A stretch of 64,000 bases of DNA from Pyrocephalus nanus (taxonomy: Eukaryota; Chordata; Aves; Passeriformes; Tyrannidae): assembly GCA_038380795.1 (NCBI GenBank), contig CM076261.1, forward strand, positions 95,936,418 through 96,000,417, written 5' to 3'. The notes below the pieces were generated by a model, which was not told the DNA's origin, did no database searches, and saw nothing but the letters and a program-made list of their open reading frames with translations. Positions within the stretch are counted from its first letter, which is position 1, and every line of letters starts with the position of its first letter. The translations under genes and the position numbers were made by a program. Shown here piece by piece: positions 42,546 to 53,320 of the stretch.

Positions 42546-42881
42546 TCAGCAGGTGGAGCAGCCCCTGGTGCCGTAGCAGCCCAGGCCTCCCAGGCCGTAG
42601 CCAAAGGCCCGGGCAGAGCCGAGGCCGTAGCCAAAGGCCCCAAAGGCGCCGGAGATGGGCTGTCCCTGGGCATTGAGCTCCGTGCCCAGGGCAGCCCCTG
42701 CGGCGGATCCGACGGCGGAGCTCTGGGGGAAGGAGGTCATGATGGGCCCTGGCAGGGTGACGAGCACGGGGGAGGGCTGGATGAGGACGGTGGAGTCCTG
42801 GCACTGGGTGACACAGGGCTGGTTGCAGCTGTTGGCCAGCGGGGTGGGTGCGCAGGGGCGGCAGAGGTCGTAGCAGGCCAT
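42546..42881 (-). CDS. Feather-type beta-keratin, copy 10
   Basis: Intact keratin, Leu40 and Ala60. Exon 2 begins at 42,901, the intron is 42,902-43,145 and exon 1 is about 43,146-43,192. It is the only short-promoter gene with an intact TATA box, the reciprocal of copy 3. It also shares the GAGGGGGTTGTGG 3' UTR deletion with copy 8. Left flank pairs with copy 2 and right flank with short-promoter genes, so this gene sits at the right edge of the 8.1-kb duplication and is itself a recombinant. Confidence 0.95.
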   Translation of the reverse strand: MACYDLCRPCAPTPLANSCNQPCVTQCQDSTVLIQPSPVLVTLPGPIMTSFPQSSAVGSAAGAALGTELNAQGQPISGAFGAFGYGLGSARAFGYGLGGLGCYGTRGCSTC

Positions 42882-43215
42882 GGGTGTGGTGTGGAGGGGC
42901 CCTGTGAGGGCAGGGAAGAGAAGAGAAGAGGTGAGAAGAGCAGAGCAGAGAGGGGGCTGAGGCAGCGCAGGGCCGTGGGGGTGCGAGGGGCGGTGTTGGC
43001 GGAGGGCGAGGCAGTGGGGAGGCTGCTGTGGGGCTGTGGGGAGGCGTGAGGGCTGCTGAGGCTGGGGCAGAGCGTGCTGGGAGAGAGGGGCCAGGGGGGC
43101 GGTGTGGCAGGAGCAGGAGGGGGTTGTCAGGGGCTGCAGGCTCACCTTGTTGGCGGCACAGAAGGCAGGAGAAGGCGTCAGGAGAAGCGTGGCAGGGAGA
43201 GAGGCGCTGGGCCGG

Positions 43216-43257
43216 CTTTTATGCTGCTCCCGCAGGGGCGGCACAGCCTTGGCCCAG
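43216..43257 (-). promoter_or_regulatory. Core promoter copy 10: TATA intact, short type
   Basis: CATAAAAG at 43,216-43,223 on minus; GC box retained; short promoter begins at 43,258 (CACTGTCAGCT). Confidence 0.8.
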
Positions 43258-44930
43258 CACTGTCAGCTGGCGGCAGCTTGGAGGGCTTGGTTTGTGGGAG
43301 GCTTGGGTGGTTGGAGGTGTGTCAGGGAGGGCTGAATAAACCCCCAGAGCCCAGGAGAGGTGTGATGTCATGAGGGAGGTGATTTGGTGGCCCTGGTGTG
43401 CTGTGGTTTGTGGGTGCTTTGGGAATTGTGGATCCTCTTTCATGTTCTTCTGCATGCCCATCAGCCATTGTGTTCCATCCAGGAATGCTGAGGGAGCTGG
43501 GTGATGTTCAGGGGTCACTCTTCAATGGCTTGGAAAGATCACAGTGCCTGGAAGTGCTTTCTGATGGGAAAGGAGAGCTCATTGCCCTCCTGACTTGAAC
43601 AGGATCAAGGGAGAGGAACTGGAGAATTCAGGGCTGGTCAGGTTGGCTTTGCTCCAGTTTGATGTTCCATTTGCATTTCTCAAACTCATGTGACAACATC
43701 CTCTGTCATTCAAAGTGTGTGTTTTTACCTCATTAAGAAATTCAAGAAAGAAGCAACCAGCTGGGCCTGATCCCTTTTTGCCCAGGCTGGGCTGTGACAT
43801 CACTTGGCTTTTTCCACACTCAGGACATGAGGTTTCCTAAATTATAACCCAAAGTTGTAACATCCTGGACCTTTGATGAAAGAACTAGAATCACTAGTGG
43901 ACAGTTGGCAAGCTCCAGTCAAATCTTCTGTCACAAAAAAGGAATTCCTATGTGGAATTGTGTGATTGCATGTCCTGCCCTTGAGGCCGTGTCCATCTGC
44001 CCTTGGCGGCAGCTTTCAAGGGACAGTTGGTGTTTGGGAGCAGTTCCGTGGAATCTGCGTCTCCAGCAGGGCTGAATCAGCAGTGGAAGCCTTGGAGAAT
44101 TTGGGTGTCAGCAGTGAGGTCACCCCATGTTCTCATGTGCTCTCATTTGTGGGTGTGTTGTGGAACGTGGACCCTCTTCTTTTGTACAACTGGGTGTCAA
44201 TAAATCCCTGTGGTGCCCCCAGGAATGCCAGGGGAGCTCCTTGATGTGCTGTGGAGGTCACTGTTGATTGGTTTGGAAAGGTCCTCAATCCTCCAAGGGC
44301 TTCCTTATGGTGGAAAGAGGCCTCAGCCCCTCCTGTCCTGAAGGAAGCAAGAGGATGGATGTGGAAGTGCAGAAGCTGGTCAGGGTGGCCTTGTTCCAGT
44401 GTTGTGTTCCATGTCATTTCTCACATTTACAGGACATTTACTCTGTGATGTGAACTGTATTTCCTGGCCTGATCAAGAAATCCAATCCAGAAAGAACAAA
44501 TTGGGCTGGCTCCCTTTGTTTCCAGGCTGGTCTGTGATGTCACTGCGCTGATTCCGCATTGAAGCCGTGAGGTTTCCTGCACATGACCCGTCAGTTTTAG
44601 TGTTGTGGTCCTGTGAGCCAAAAACCACAATTACCAGTGGAAGGTCAGTGAGCTCCTCCTTCCCCCTCTGTCCTGGTGTGGGCATTCCTTTGTGGAATTC
44701 TGGGATTCCATGTCCTGCCCTTGAGGCCGTGTCCATCTGACCTTGGTGGCAGCTTTGTAGTGTGAGTATTGGAGACCAAAGTTTGGTGTTGAAAGCTTGT
44801 GTCAGGGAGGGCTGGAGATGTGAGCAAAGCTTTGGAGAGGTGGGGTGTGATCAGTGAGGTCCCCCCATGTCCCTCATGTGCTGTGGTTTGGGGGGTGTTG
44901 TGAGGAGGGGCCCCAAACCATCCCAGCCCT
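43258..44930. repeat. Short proximal promoter and U units, copy 10
   Basis: U units near 43,270, 43,971 and 44,711. The first resembles the unit right of copy 7, the second that at 31,446. No gene seen. Confidence 0.7.
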
Positions 44931-45400
44931 GTCAGGCTGGGCTGTACCTTTTTAGCTGGACCAGACATGAGGAGCTGCCCCTTCCACTGCAGTCATTGCT
45001 GCCCTCCTTGGTTCCATCTCTGCCAGCCTGTCTCTATCCCTGGCCTTTCCCACTGGGATTGGGAAAGCAGTGCCTGTGATTCAGGGAGGCCTCCCGTGCT
45101 CCCCCCAGTCTCGTGTTGGTTCATCCTTGGCGCTGGTCTGAGCTGGGCCCAGCAAGGTCCCACTCTGGGCTGCCAGTGCTGGGCTGTGCTGGGACCCGTG
45201 GGAAGGGCAAGTGGGGAAGGGTGAGGAGAACAAGCCCCGTGAGGAGCAGTGGCAGGGACTGGGGATGTTGGATTTTCAGCAAGAGAGGGGTGAGCTGGTT
45301 GCTCTCTGGAGTTTCCTGACTGGGGCTCAGAACAAGGGCAGTGTCAGTGTTGTGTCCCTGCTACCAAGCCATGGGAGGAGAGGAAATGGCTCAAGTTGCC
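44931..45400. other. Spacer, related to 2,281
   Basis: Close copy of 2,281-2,740 with scattered changes; no gene recognised. Confidence 0.5.
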
Positions 45401-45597
45401 CAAGGGGATGTGGAATTGCCAACATGGGCAAATGTCCTTGCCTGAAGGGTTGTCAGTTCTTGGCACAGGCAGTGGTGGAGTCACCATCCCTGGAGGGCTG
45501 TAAAAGCCCTGTAGATGTGGCACTTGGGGACATTGGTGAAGTGGTGGCTTTGGCAATGCTGGGAAAATGTTTGGACTCAATGATCTTTTGCACTGAA
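45401..45597 (+). mobile_element. CR1 LINE, 3' fragment
   Basis: CTTGGCACAGGCAGTGGTGG, GGAGTCACCATCCCTGGAGG, GACTCAATGATCTTTTGC. It lacks the GCTGCCCAGGG stretch present at 2,830, a small internal deletion. Confidence 0.82.
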
Positions 45598-45930
45598 ATC
45601 ATGGAATCACAGAATATTGTGAGTTGGAAAGGTCCTCTCAGGATCATGGAATGCAACTCCCAATTCTGGCAGGGCAGCCCAGCAATCCCACTGTGTCCTT
45701 TAAAGTGTTCTCCACTCCCTTTTAGAAATCAAGACAGGCTTGGTGCTGTGCCCATTTCCCTGGGGAGCCTGTTCCAGTGCTCAACCACCCTCTGGGTGAA
45801 AACCCCTCCCTTTACATCCACCCTAACCCTCCCCTGCCTCAGCTCCAGCCGTTTCCTCGAGTGCTGTCCCTGGCCCCGAGAGTGCAGAGATGGTCCCTGC
45901 CCCTGCACTGCCCCTGCAGATCTGGGTGAG
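45598..45930 (-). mobile_element. CR1 LINE, 3' fragment, inverted
   Basis: Best preserved inverted CR1 end in the window: ATCATGGAATCACAGAAT, GAGTTGGAAAGGTCCTCTCA, CCAGCCGTTTCCTCGAGTGC and TGGCCCCGAGAGTGCAGAGA. Confidence 0.92.
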
Positions 45931-46180
45931 CTCAGCTCTTGGCAGGGATGCCCTTGGGCAGGAGGGGAGAAATGGGCACAGAGGAATCCGATGGAATTCC
46001 TCTGGCAAGGAAGGCAGGGATTTTCCAGTGTGAGGGTGGCTACAGCATGAAAGAACTGGTGGGGTCTCTGTCGTGGAGAGCTAAAAGTGCACTGACCAAA
46101 GTCCTGCAAGCGCTGCTCTGTCTGGCCCTGCTTGAGCAGGGGGTTGAAGCACTTGCTCTCCAGAGCTGCTGCCAAAGAGG
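45931..46180 (+). mobile_element. CR1 LINE tail fragment
   Basis: CCGATGGAATTCCTCTGGCA, then GGCCCTGCTTGAGCAGGGGG and TTGAAGCACTTGCTCTCC; sense tail resuming after the inverted fragment. Confidence 0.7.
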
Positions 46181-46516
46181 AGGTGGCTGGGAGGGCTGAA
46201 GAGTCCTGCTGTGAAAGAGAGTTTGTGCAGTGTGTGCAGGAGCACAGTGCCTTTGGTGTGGCGTGCTCAGGTGAGACCATTGTGGTGTGGAAGCCTTGGG
46301 AGTAGCAGATGATTGTTTTGTGCCATGTCCTGGGAGAGCCCGCACCCTGTGCAGTCTGTGTGTGAGTGGTGGTGGCAGATTGGTTTAAATTGGTGCTGTG
46401 TCCCTGTTCCACCTTCCCTAGGGCCTGTTGATCACTGCCTTTGTGTCAAGTGATGTTGTGAGACAAGTGGAAGAACGAATTAAGAGGAGACATCAGATGC
46501 TGTGATGCAGGAGAAG
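46181..46516. repeat. Keratin D flank, copy 11 (variant)
   Basis: Diverged flank with internal differences (AGCACAGTGCCTTTGGTGTG) ending AGATGCTGTGATGCAGGAG, the subtype that precedes the long 3' UTR. Confidence 0.6.
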
Positions 46517-46522
46517 TTTATT
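46517..46522 (-). terminator. Poly(A) signal AATAAA, copy 11 (distal)
   Basis: Canonical hexamer about 440 bp 3' of the stop codon. Confidence 0.75.
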
Positions 46523-46964
46523 GAGACGCAAAAGAGAGAAAAGGAACAAGCAGCCAGGGGAAGGGATCTGCTCTGAGGTGCCAGGAGGGCGACCATCAGC
46601 CGAGGTTCTTCCCTGGCAGGAGAATTTCTGCAGAGCCCCCAGGTCTTCCTGCTGCCCTTGTTGGGAGCAGCCCAGCGGAGGTGGCCGATGGTGTGTGTGT
46701 TGTGAGAAGGTGTTTGCAGCAGAGGGGACTGGGCAGAGCCCAAGGGGCTCTGGAGAGAAGGAAGGGGGAGAAGAGGAGGAGGGAGCTGGGCCATGTTGGC
46801 AGCAGCGCGGGCTGGCCCCTTCCCTGCTTCCTTGCTGGGAGCCCTGAGAGCAGGAGCTGGAAGTGCTGAGGCCATGGGAGAGCCTTGGGCTGGAGATGAA
46901 TCCCTGTTGGAGGTGGAGGATTGCAGGTGGTGGGTGGTTGGTGTTGGGGCAGTTGTTTGGGGGC

Positions 46965-47300
46965 TCAGCAGGTGGAGCAGCCCCTGGTGCCGTAGCAGCC
47001 CAGGCCTCCCAGGCCGTAGCCAAAGGCGCGGGCAGAGCCGAGGCCGTAGCCAAAGGCCCCAAAGGCGCCGGAGATGGGCTGTCCCTGGGCATTGAGCTCC
47101 GTGCCCAGGGCAGCCCCTGCGGCGGATCCGACGGCGGAGCTCTGGGGGAAGGAGGTCATGATGGGCCCTGGCAGGGTGACGCGCACGGGGGAGGGCTGGA
47201 TGAGGACGGTGGAGTCCTGGCACTGGGTGACACAGGGCTGGTTGCAGCTGTTGGCCAGCGGGGTGGGTGCGCAGGGGCGGCAGAGGTCGTAGCAGGCCAT
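46965..47300 (-). CDS. Feather-type beta-keratin, copy 11 (long 3' UTR)
   Basis: Intact keratin, Arg40 and Ala60, with a synonymous CGG-to-CGC change at the Arg before the second FGYGLG repeat (plus GGCGCGGG for GGCCCGGG). Exon 2 begins at 47,320, the intron is 47,321-47,564 and exon 1 is about 47,565-47,611. TATA intact, long promoter. Gene and both flanks pair with copy 4 (offset 30,615) over about 3.4 kb. Confidence 0.94.
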   Translation of the reverse strand: MACYDLCRPCAPTPLANSCNQPCVTQCQDSTVLIQPSPVRVTLPGPIMTSFPQSSAVGSAAGAALGTELNAQGQPISGAFGAFGYGLGSARAFGYGLGGLGCYGTRGCSTC

Positions 47301-47634
47301 GGGTGTGGTGTGGAGGGGCCCTGTGAGGGCAGGGAAGAGAAGAGAAGAGGTGAGAAGAGCAGAGCAGAGAGGGGGCTGAGGCAGCGCAGGGCCGTGGGGG
47401 TGCGAGGGGCGGTGTTGGCGGAGGGCGAGGCAGTGGGGAGGCTGCTGTGGGGCTGTGGGGAGGCGTGAGGGCTGCTGAGGCTGGGGCAGAGCGTGCTGGG
47501 AGAGAGGGGCCAGGGGGGCGGTGTGGCAGGAGCAGGAGGGGGTTGTCAGGGGCTGCAGGCTCACCTTGTTGGCGGCACAGAAGGCAGGAGAAGGCGTCAG
47601 GAGAAGCGTGGCAGGGAGAGAGGCGCTGGGCCGG

Positions 47635-47676
47635 CTTTTATGCTGCTCCCGCAGGGGCGGCACAGCCTTGGCCCAG
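47635..47676 (-). promoter_or_regulatory. Core promoter copy 11: TATA intact
   Basis: CATAAAAG at 47,635-47,642 on minus; GC box retained; long promoter type. Confidence 0.8.
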
Positions 47677-48305
47677 GCCCTTGGGGCATTTCTCAGGCAG
47701 CAGCTCTTGCCTGGCCCAGCCTGGCCAGTCCTGAGCTGGGCGTGTTTTCCTTCCCCAGCTCTGCAATGGCCTGTCCTGCCCTTGAGGCCGTGTCCATCTG
47801 CCCTTGGCGGCAGCTTTTGAGATTCAGTTGTATCTGGCAGGATTTGCATGGCAAGTGCATTTCTGGGAGGTTTGTAGACATGAGCAAAGCTTTGGTGTCA
47901 GAGGTGTCATCAGTGAGGTGACCTCATGCCACTCGTGTGCTGTGGTTTGTGGCTCTGTTGTGCAGAGTGATCGCTCTGCTGTGCTCCTGGATGTCCATCA
48001 GTCGTTGTGCTGCACCCAGGATTGCTGAGAAGAAATAACCAAAGCCTGGGACAATTGGGGTGTCCTCAGTGAGTTCATTCCTTGGCACTGCTGTAGCTTT
48101 GTTGGTGGGTGTGTTGTGAGGAGGGGCCCCAAACCATCCCAGCCCTGTCAGGCTGCTCTGGGCTGGGCAGTTTTGCCGGGTGGGAGGGGCTGCCCCTTCC
48201 ATCCTGTTCAGTGCCCCCCACCACCTGCCAGCTCCCTGGGCCTGTCTTTCTCCCTGGCCTTTCTTTGTGCTGTGCTCTGGGTTCCACATCCAGGGGGTCC
48301 CAAGG
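47677..48305. repeat. Long proximal promoter and U repeat, copy 11
   Basis: Near-copy of 17,062-17,690 (offset 30,615). No gene seen. Confidence 0.6.
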
Positions 48306-48725
48306 GTTCTCTTGTGGTCCCAAAGACAGGACGGGTGGAAATGGCCTCAAGTGGCTGAAACCCTGACAGGACATGGTCCTGCCCAGCCTGGTTGAGCTGT
48401 CCCTGCTGGGGCAGGTTGGGTTGAACTTTGGGATCTGCTCCACTGCCAGGTGGGAACAGGATCAAGGGGAATGTTTTCCAGCTGAGAGAGGGTGGGCTTA
48501 GATGGGATTGTGGGAGGAAATTCTTGGCTGGGAGGGTGGGGAGGCCCTGGCTCAGGTCACCCAGAGAAGCTGTGGCTGCCCCTGGATCCCTGGAAGTGTC
48601 CTAGGCCAGGTTGGACGGGTCTTGGAGCAACCTGGGCTAGTGGAAGGTGTCCCTGCCCATGGCTGAGGTTGGAACTGGCTGATCTTTAAGGTCCCTTCCC
48701 ACACAACCATTCTGTGATGATTTTA
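48306..48725 (+). mobile_element. CR1 LINE, 3' end
   Basis: Duplicate of 17,691-18,110, including the terminal CCATTCTGTGATGATTTTAT. Confidence 0.88.
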
Positions 48726-49025
48726 TGGTGTCCTTGCAGAGGTTCCTGGAGCTCCAGTGTTTGTGACCAGGGAGGTGCCAGTTGAGTGCAGGTTAGAAAA
48801 AGTGCTGGAGCTGGAGAAGAATGGCTGGGAAGAGGATGTGGGGAACTGCAGGCCTTTCAGTGTGACCTCAGTGGTGGGGAAGGTTGTGGAGCAGCTCACC
48901 TTGAGTGCCATCCCCCGGCACTTGCAGCCCCAGGAGGTGCTGAGGCCCAGCCATTGTGGGTTTGTGCAAGGCAGGTGCTGCTGGAGCAAGGGGAGCTCCT
49001 TGCAGGCCAAGGTGAGCGCTGAGTG
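48726..49025 (+). mobile_element. CR1 LINE, reverse transcriptase fragment
   Basis: Duplicate of 18,111-18,410 with the same GNCRPFSVTSVVGKV and HCGFVQGRCC segments. Confidence 0.85.
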
Positions 49026-50280
49026 GGTGAGGTGGGGTGTGTTTTCCTTCCCCCAGGGCTCCCTTGGCGTGTGCTCCTCTTGCAGACGTGTCCTGGTGGT
49101 GGCAGCTTTGAAGGGAGAGTTGGTGTTTGGGAGGTTGTGCGTGGAATGTGCTTGTGGGGGCACTTGGCAGCTGCAGACACTGCCCAGGAGAGGTGGGGTG
49201 TGCTCAGTGAGGTCCCCTGATGTCCCTGCCGTGCTGTGGTTTGTGGAGTTGTGGGATTGCATGTGCTGCCCTCGAGGCCGTGTCCATCTGCCCTTGGTGG
49301 CAGCTTTGAGGAGTTGGTTTTTGGGAGGGTTGGCTTGTTGGGTGTGTGTCAGGGAGGGCTGAATAAAGCAAAGGCCAAGGAAATTGGGGGTGTCATCAGT
49401 GAGGTCCCCCCGTGTCCCTGGTGTGCTGTGGTTTGGGGGCCCTTGTGAAGATGAGGCCCCAAAGCCTCCCAGGCAGAGCTGTCCCCCTGGAGCCGCGGGG
49501 AGAGTTTGCAGGGGGTTTGTCAGGCGAGCAGTGAGTGTTGGTGGGCAAGGGGAAGGCCTGGAGGAAGGTTTGCTGTGTGCCTTGGTGCAGCTGTGGCCTC
49601 AGGGCCTGAGGGGCTGCAGCCAGGAATGCTGAGGGAGCTGCCTGATGTGCTGGGGAGGCCACTGTGCTCCTCTTGCCATCAGCTGCTCCTGGGCACAGTG
49701 CCTGGGAGCGCTTGCTGAGGGCTGACAGAGAGCTCCTGCCTTGGTTTCTGGAGGCAGAGCAGGAGTGAGTGCCTGGAGAAGTGGCCTGTGCTCAGGTGCC
49801 CTCATTGCCAGGGTTACGGTGCCTTTGGATCTCTCAGATTTACAGCCCAGGAGACTCTGTCCTTGCAACTCTATTTTGTGACCTTGTCAAGAAATACAAT
49901 GAAGAAGCAACACCAGGGCTTGGTCTCTTTTTGTCCAGGCTGGTCTGTGACATCAGTTCAGTAGGTCAGCATTCAGACCATTAAGTTTCATAACTTATAG
50001 GCCCTAATTCTTAATACCTTTTTCTTGTGAGAAAAAGCCTCTGATGACCAGAGGAAGGTCAATGTGCTTCTCTCTCCTCATCTGTCCTGGTGTAAGTGTT
50101 CCTGTATCTTTTGGAGAAGCCTCAAAGCTTGAGCAGAGCAGGGGCTGGTGGATCTGCTGCGAGTGCTTTTCTGGCTGGGTTGATGTTCTGAACCTTGCAC
50201 AGGGGAGGTTTGACCTTCACCGTTTCCATCAGGGTCATGGATTAAGGGCAAGCTCCACAAGACTGTGGATGAGCCCAAGC
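49026..50280. repeat. Diverged U repeats
   Basis: Copy of 18,411 onward until about 49,865 (offset 30,615), then a different U-type end (TTTTGTGACCTTGTCAAGAA near 49,874) running to about 50,250. No gene seen. Confidence 0.55.
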
Positions 50281-50700
50281 TGAGTGTTGTTGTTGTTTGT
50301 GTGGAGGGAAGGGATGTCAGCCAGAGGGGCCTGGACAGGCTGGGCAGGAGGAGCTGTGTGATCCTCCTGAAATTCCACAGGGCCAAGAGCTGGTGGGTTG
50401 TGTGAGTGCCTAAGAGGGCTGCAGGCTGGTGGGGACTGTTTGAGAGCAGCCCTGTGGAGAAGGCTTGGAGGGCACTGGTGGGTGAAGAAGGGAATGGGAG
50501 CCAGGAATGTGCCCTGGCAGCCCAGAAACCCCCCGTGTCCTGGGCTCGTGGCCACAGTGTGGGCAGCAGGGAGAGGGAGGGGATTGTTGATTTCTGCTGC
50601 TTTGTGGAGAGATTGGAGTTGTGTGTTGAGCTGGGAGAGCCTGAGAATGAGGCAAAGAGAGAGCTGTGGGTGGGATGCAGAGCAGAGCCTTGGGGCTGAT
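50281..50700 (+). mobile_element. CR1 LINE, ORF2 C-terminal fragment
   Basis: GTCAGCCAGAGGGGCCTGGA, AGGAGCTGTGTGATCCTCCT, GAGAGCAGCCCTGTGGAGAA and GGCAGCAGGGAGAGGGAGGG, all CR1 ORF2 3' landmarks. Homologous to 24,965-25,345 and 60,040-60,420. Confidence 0.85.
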
Positions 50701-51002
50701 GAAGGGCTGGAGCCCGCGGTGTCCATGGACACTTAAGGCAGCACCCCCTGGGAGATTGTGTCAGAGGGGTGGGTGGTGTGTCCAAGGCTGTGTTTGGGCA
50801 AGGGAAGAGTTTGTGTCCCATTGGGGAAGGCCCTTCTGTGCCAGTGTGTGTTGATGCTTGTGAAATATTTCCTAGGAGAGAGCTGGTCCCTTCTCCCCCC
50901 ATGCGATGGCATCTGGTGCCAGAGCTCTGTGCCCAATGAAGTTCTGGGAGACTTGGGAGAAGAAAGGCTGAGGAGGCATCTGATGTTTTGCTGCAGGAGA
51001 AC
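50701..51002. repeat. D flank, copy 12 (intermediate)
   Basis: Starts like the copy 6/7/14 subtype (GTCAGAGGGGTGGGTGGTGT) but continues with keratin-flank sequence not seen there (GTCCCATTGGGGAAGGCCCT). Confidence 0.55.
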
Positions 51003-51008
51003 TTTATT
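51003..51008 (-). terminator. Poly(A) signal AATAAA, copy 12
   Basis: Canonical hexamer on minus, 149 bp 3' of the stop codon. Confidence 0.85.
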
Positions 51009-51156
51009 GAGACAAAAGAGAGAAAAGGCGTGAGACACAAGTGGAATGGATCCAGTATAAGATGCAAGTAGAGTGATCACATGTTTAGGTCCTTTGGATG
51101 TAGCAGGTTTTTCCAGAGCCCTGAGCTGGTGGTGTGAGGGGTGTTGTGGAGGACCC

Positions 51157-51492
51157 TCAGCAGGTGGAGCAGCCCCTGGTGCCGTAGCAGCCCAGGCCTC
51201 CCAGGCCGTAGCCAAAGGCCCGGGCAGAGCCGAGGCCGTAGCCAAAGGCCCCAAAGGCGCCGGAGATGGGCTGTCCCTGGGCATTGAGCTCCGTGCCCAG
51301 GGCAGCCCCTGCGGTGGATCCGACGGCGGAGCTCTGGGGGAAGGAGGTCATGATGGGCCCTGGCAGGGTGACGCGCACGGGGGAGGGCTGGATGAGGACG
51401 GTGGAGTCCTGGCACTGGGTGACACAGGGCTGGTTGCAGCTGTTGGCCAGCGGGGTGGGTGCGCAGGGGCGGCAGAGGTCGTAGCAGGCCAT
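51157..51492 (-). CDS. Feather-type beta-keratin, copy 12
   Basis: Intact keratin, Arg40 and Thr60. Exon 2 begins at 51,512, the intron is 51,513-51,756 and exon 1 is about 51,757-51,803. TATA intact and long promoter. The combination is that of copy 2, but its 3' UTR is distinctive (TTTGGATGTAGCAGGTTTTT instead of TTTGTTGTATCAGATTTTG), and its left flank is of the intermediate D subtype. Right flank pairs with the region 31,440 onward beyond copy 7 (offset 20,520). Confidence 0.95.
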   Translation of the reverse strand: MACYDLCRPCAPTPLANSCNQPCVTQCQDSTVLIQPSPVRVTLPGPIMTSFPQSSAVGSTAGAALGTELNAQGQPISGAFGAFGYGLGSARAFGYGLGGLGCYGTRGCSTC

Positions 51493-51826
51493 GGGTGTGG
51501 TGTGGAGGGGCCCTGTGAGGGCAGGGAAGAGAAGAGAAGAGGTGAGAAGAGCAGAGCAGAGAGGGGGCTGAGGCAGCGCAGGGCCGTGGGGGTGCGAGGG
51601 GCGGTGTTGGCGGAGGGCGAGGCAGTGGGGAGGCTGCTGTGGGGCTGTGGGGAGGCGTGAGGGCTGCTGAGGCTGGGGCAGAGCGTGCTGGGAGAGAGGG
51701 GCCAGGGGGGCGGTGTGGCAGGAGCAGGAGGGGGTTGTCAGGGGCTGCAGGCTCACCTTGTTGGCGGCACAGAAGGCAGGAGAAGGCGTCAGGAGAAGCG
51801 TGGCAGGGAGAGAGGCGCTGGGCCGG

Positions 51827-51868
51827 CTTTTATGCTGCTCCCGCAGGGGCGGCACAGCCTTGGCCCAG
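51827..51868 (-). promoter_or_regulatory. Core promoter copy 12: TATA intact
   Basis: CATAAAAG at 51,827-51,834 on minus; GC box retained; long promoter type. Confidence 0.8.
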
Positions 51869-52920
51869 GCCCTTGGGGCATTTCTCAGGCAGCAGCTCTT
51901 GCCTGGCCCAGCCTGGCCAGTCCTGAGCTGGGCGTGTTTTCCTTCCCCAGCTCTGCAATGGCCTGTCCTGCCCTTGAGGCCGTGTCCATCTGCCCTTGGC
52001 GGCAGCTTTCAAGGGACAGTTGGTGTTTGGGAGCAGTTCCGTGGAATCTGCGTCTCCAGCAGGGCTGAATCAGCAGTGGAAGCCTTGGAGAATTTGGGTG
52101 TCAGCAGTGAGGTCACCCCATGTTCTCATGTGCTCTCATTTGTGGGTGTGTTGTGGAGCGTGGACCCTCTTCTTTTGTACAACTGGGTGTCAATAAATCC
52201 CTGGGCTGCTCCTAGGAATGCCAGGGGAGCTCCTTGATGTGCTGTGGAGGTCACTGTTGATTGGTTTGGGAAGGTCATCAATCCTCCAAGGGCTTCCTTC
52301 TGGTGGAAAGAGGCCTCAGCCCCTCCTGTCCTGAAGGAAGCAAGAGGATGGATGTGGAACTGCAGAAGCTGGTCAGGGTGGCCTTGTTCCAGTGTTGTGT
52401 TCCATGTCATTTGTCACATTTACAGGACATTTACTCTGTGATGTGACCTGTATTTCCTGGACTGATCAAGGAATGCAATGAACAAGGAACAAATTGGGCT
52501 AGCTCCCTTTGTTTCCAGGCTGGTCTGTGATGTCACTGCGCTGATTCCGCATTGAAGCCGTGAGGTTTCCTGCACATGACCCGTCAGTTTTAGTGTTGTG
52601 GTCCTGTGAGCCAAAAACCACAATTACCAGTGGAAGGTCAGTGAGCTCCTCCTTCCCCCTCTGTCATGGTGTGGGCATTCCTTTGTGGAATTCTGGGATT
52701 CCATGTTTAGATTTTAAGGCCATGTCCATCTGACCTTGGCAGCAGCTTTTCACTGTGAGTATTAGAGGCCAAAGGCTGGAGTTGATGGTGCCTGTCAGGG
52801 AGTGCTGGAGATGTGAGCAAAGCTTTGGAGAGGTGGGGTGTGATCAGTGAGGTCCCCCCGTGTCCCTCGTGTGCTGTGGTTTGGGGGGTGTTGTGAGGAG
52901 GGGCCCCAAACCATCCCAGC
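51869..52920. repeat. Long proximal promoter and U repeats, copy 12
   Basis: U units near 51,963 and 52,706; the second begins TGTTTAGATTTTAAGGCC as at copies 1 and 9. No gene seen. Confidence 0.7.
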
Positions 52921-53320
52921 CCTTTCAGGCTGCTCTGGGCTTTCCCATGTGCCTGGGCTGAGGTGTTGCCCCTTCCCTCACCTTCCATCCCTCTCCCCTT
53001 TGCTGCCACCTACCTAAGCCTGACACTAGACCTGACTGTTCCTGCTGACTGTGCTCTGGGGGGGTTTGGTTCCATCTCCCTTTTAAGGTTTTGATAGCTG
53101 TGTCCTTTTGGGCCCTGTCCTGGGCTGAGTGCCAGGGGGTGAGGTCCCTTGTCTGGGCATCTTTTGTGTCTGCTGGGCAGGAAGAGGATTTAGGGGTGCC
53201 CAGGGTTGTTGGACACGAGCATTGCCTGATCCCAGAGCCTGCCCAAAAGGCCAGGCTGTGTCAGTGCCCAGTGTGGGGGGTGAGAAGTGTCTGCAGGGCT
53301 GGGCCCAGAGCCTTGGGGTG
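52921..53320. other. Unclassified spacer
   Basis: Homologous to 32,401-32,800; no gene recognised. Confidence 0.45.

Noticed and set aside
45211..46050. 279-codon plus-strand open frame
   Set aside because: It runs across spacer, sense CR1 and inverted CR1 without any recognisable domain; chance openness over repeat debris.
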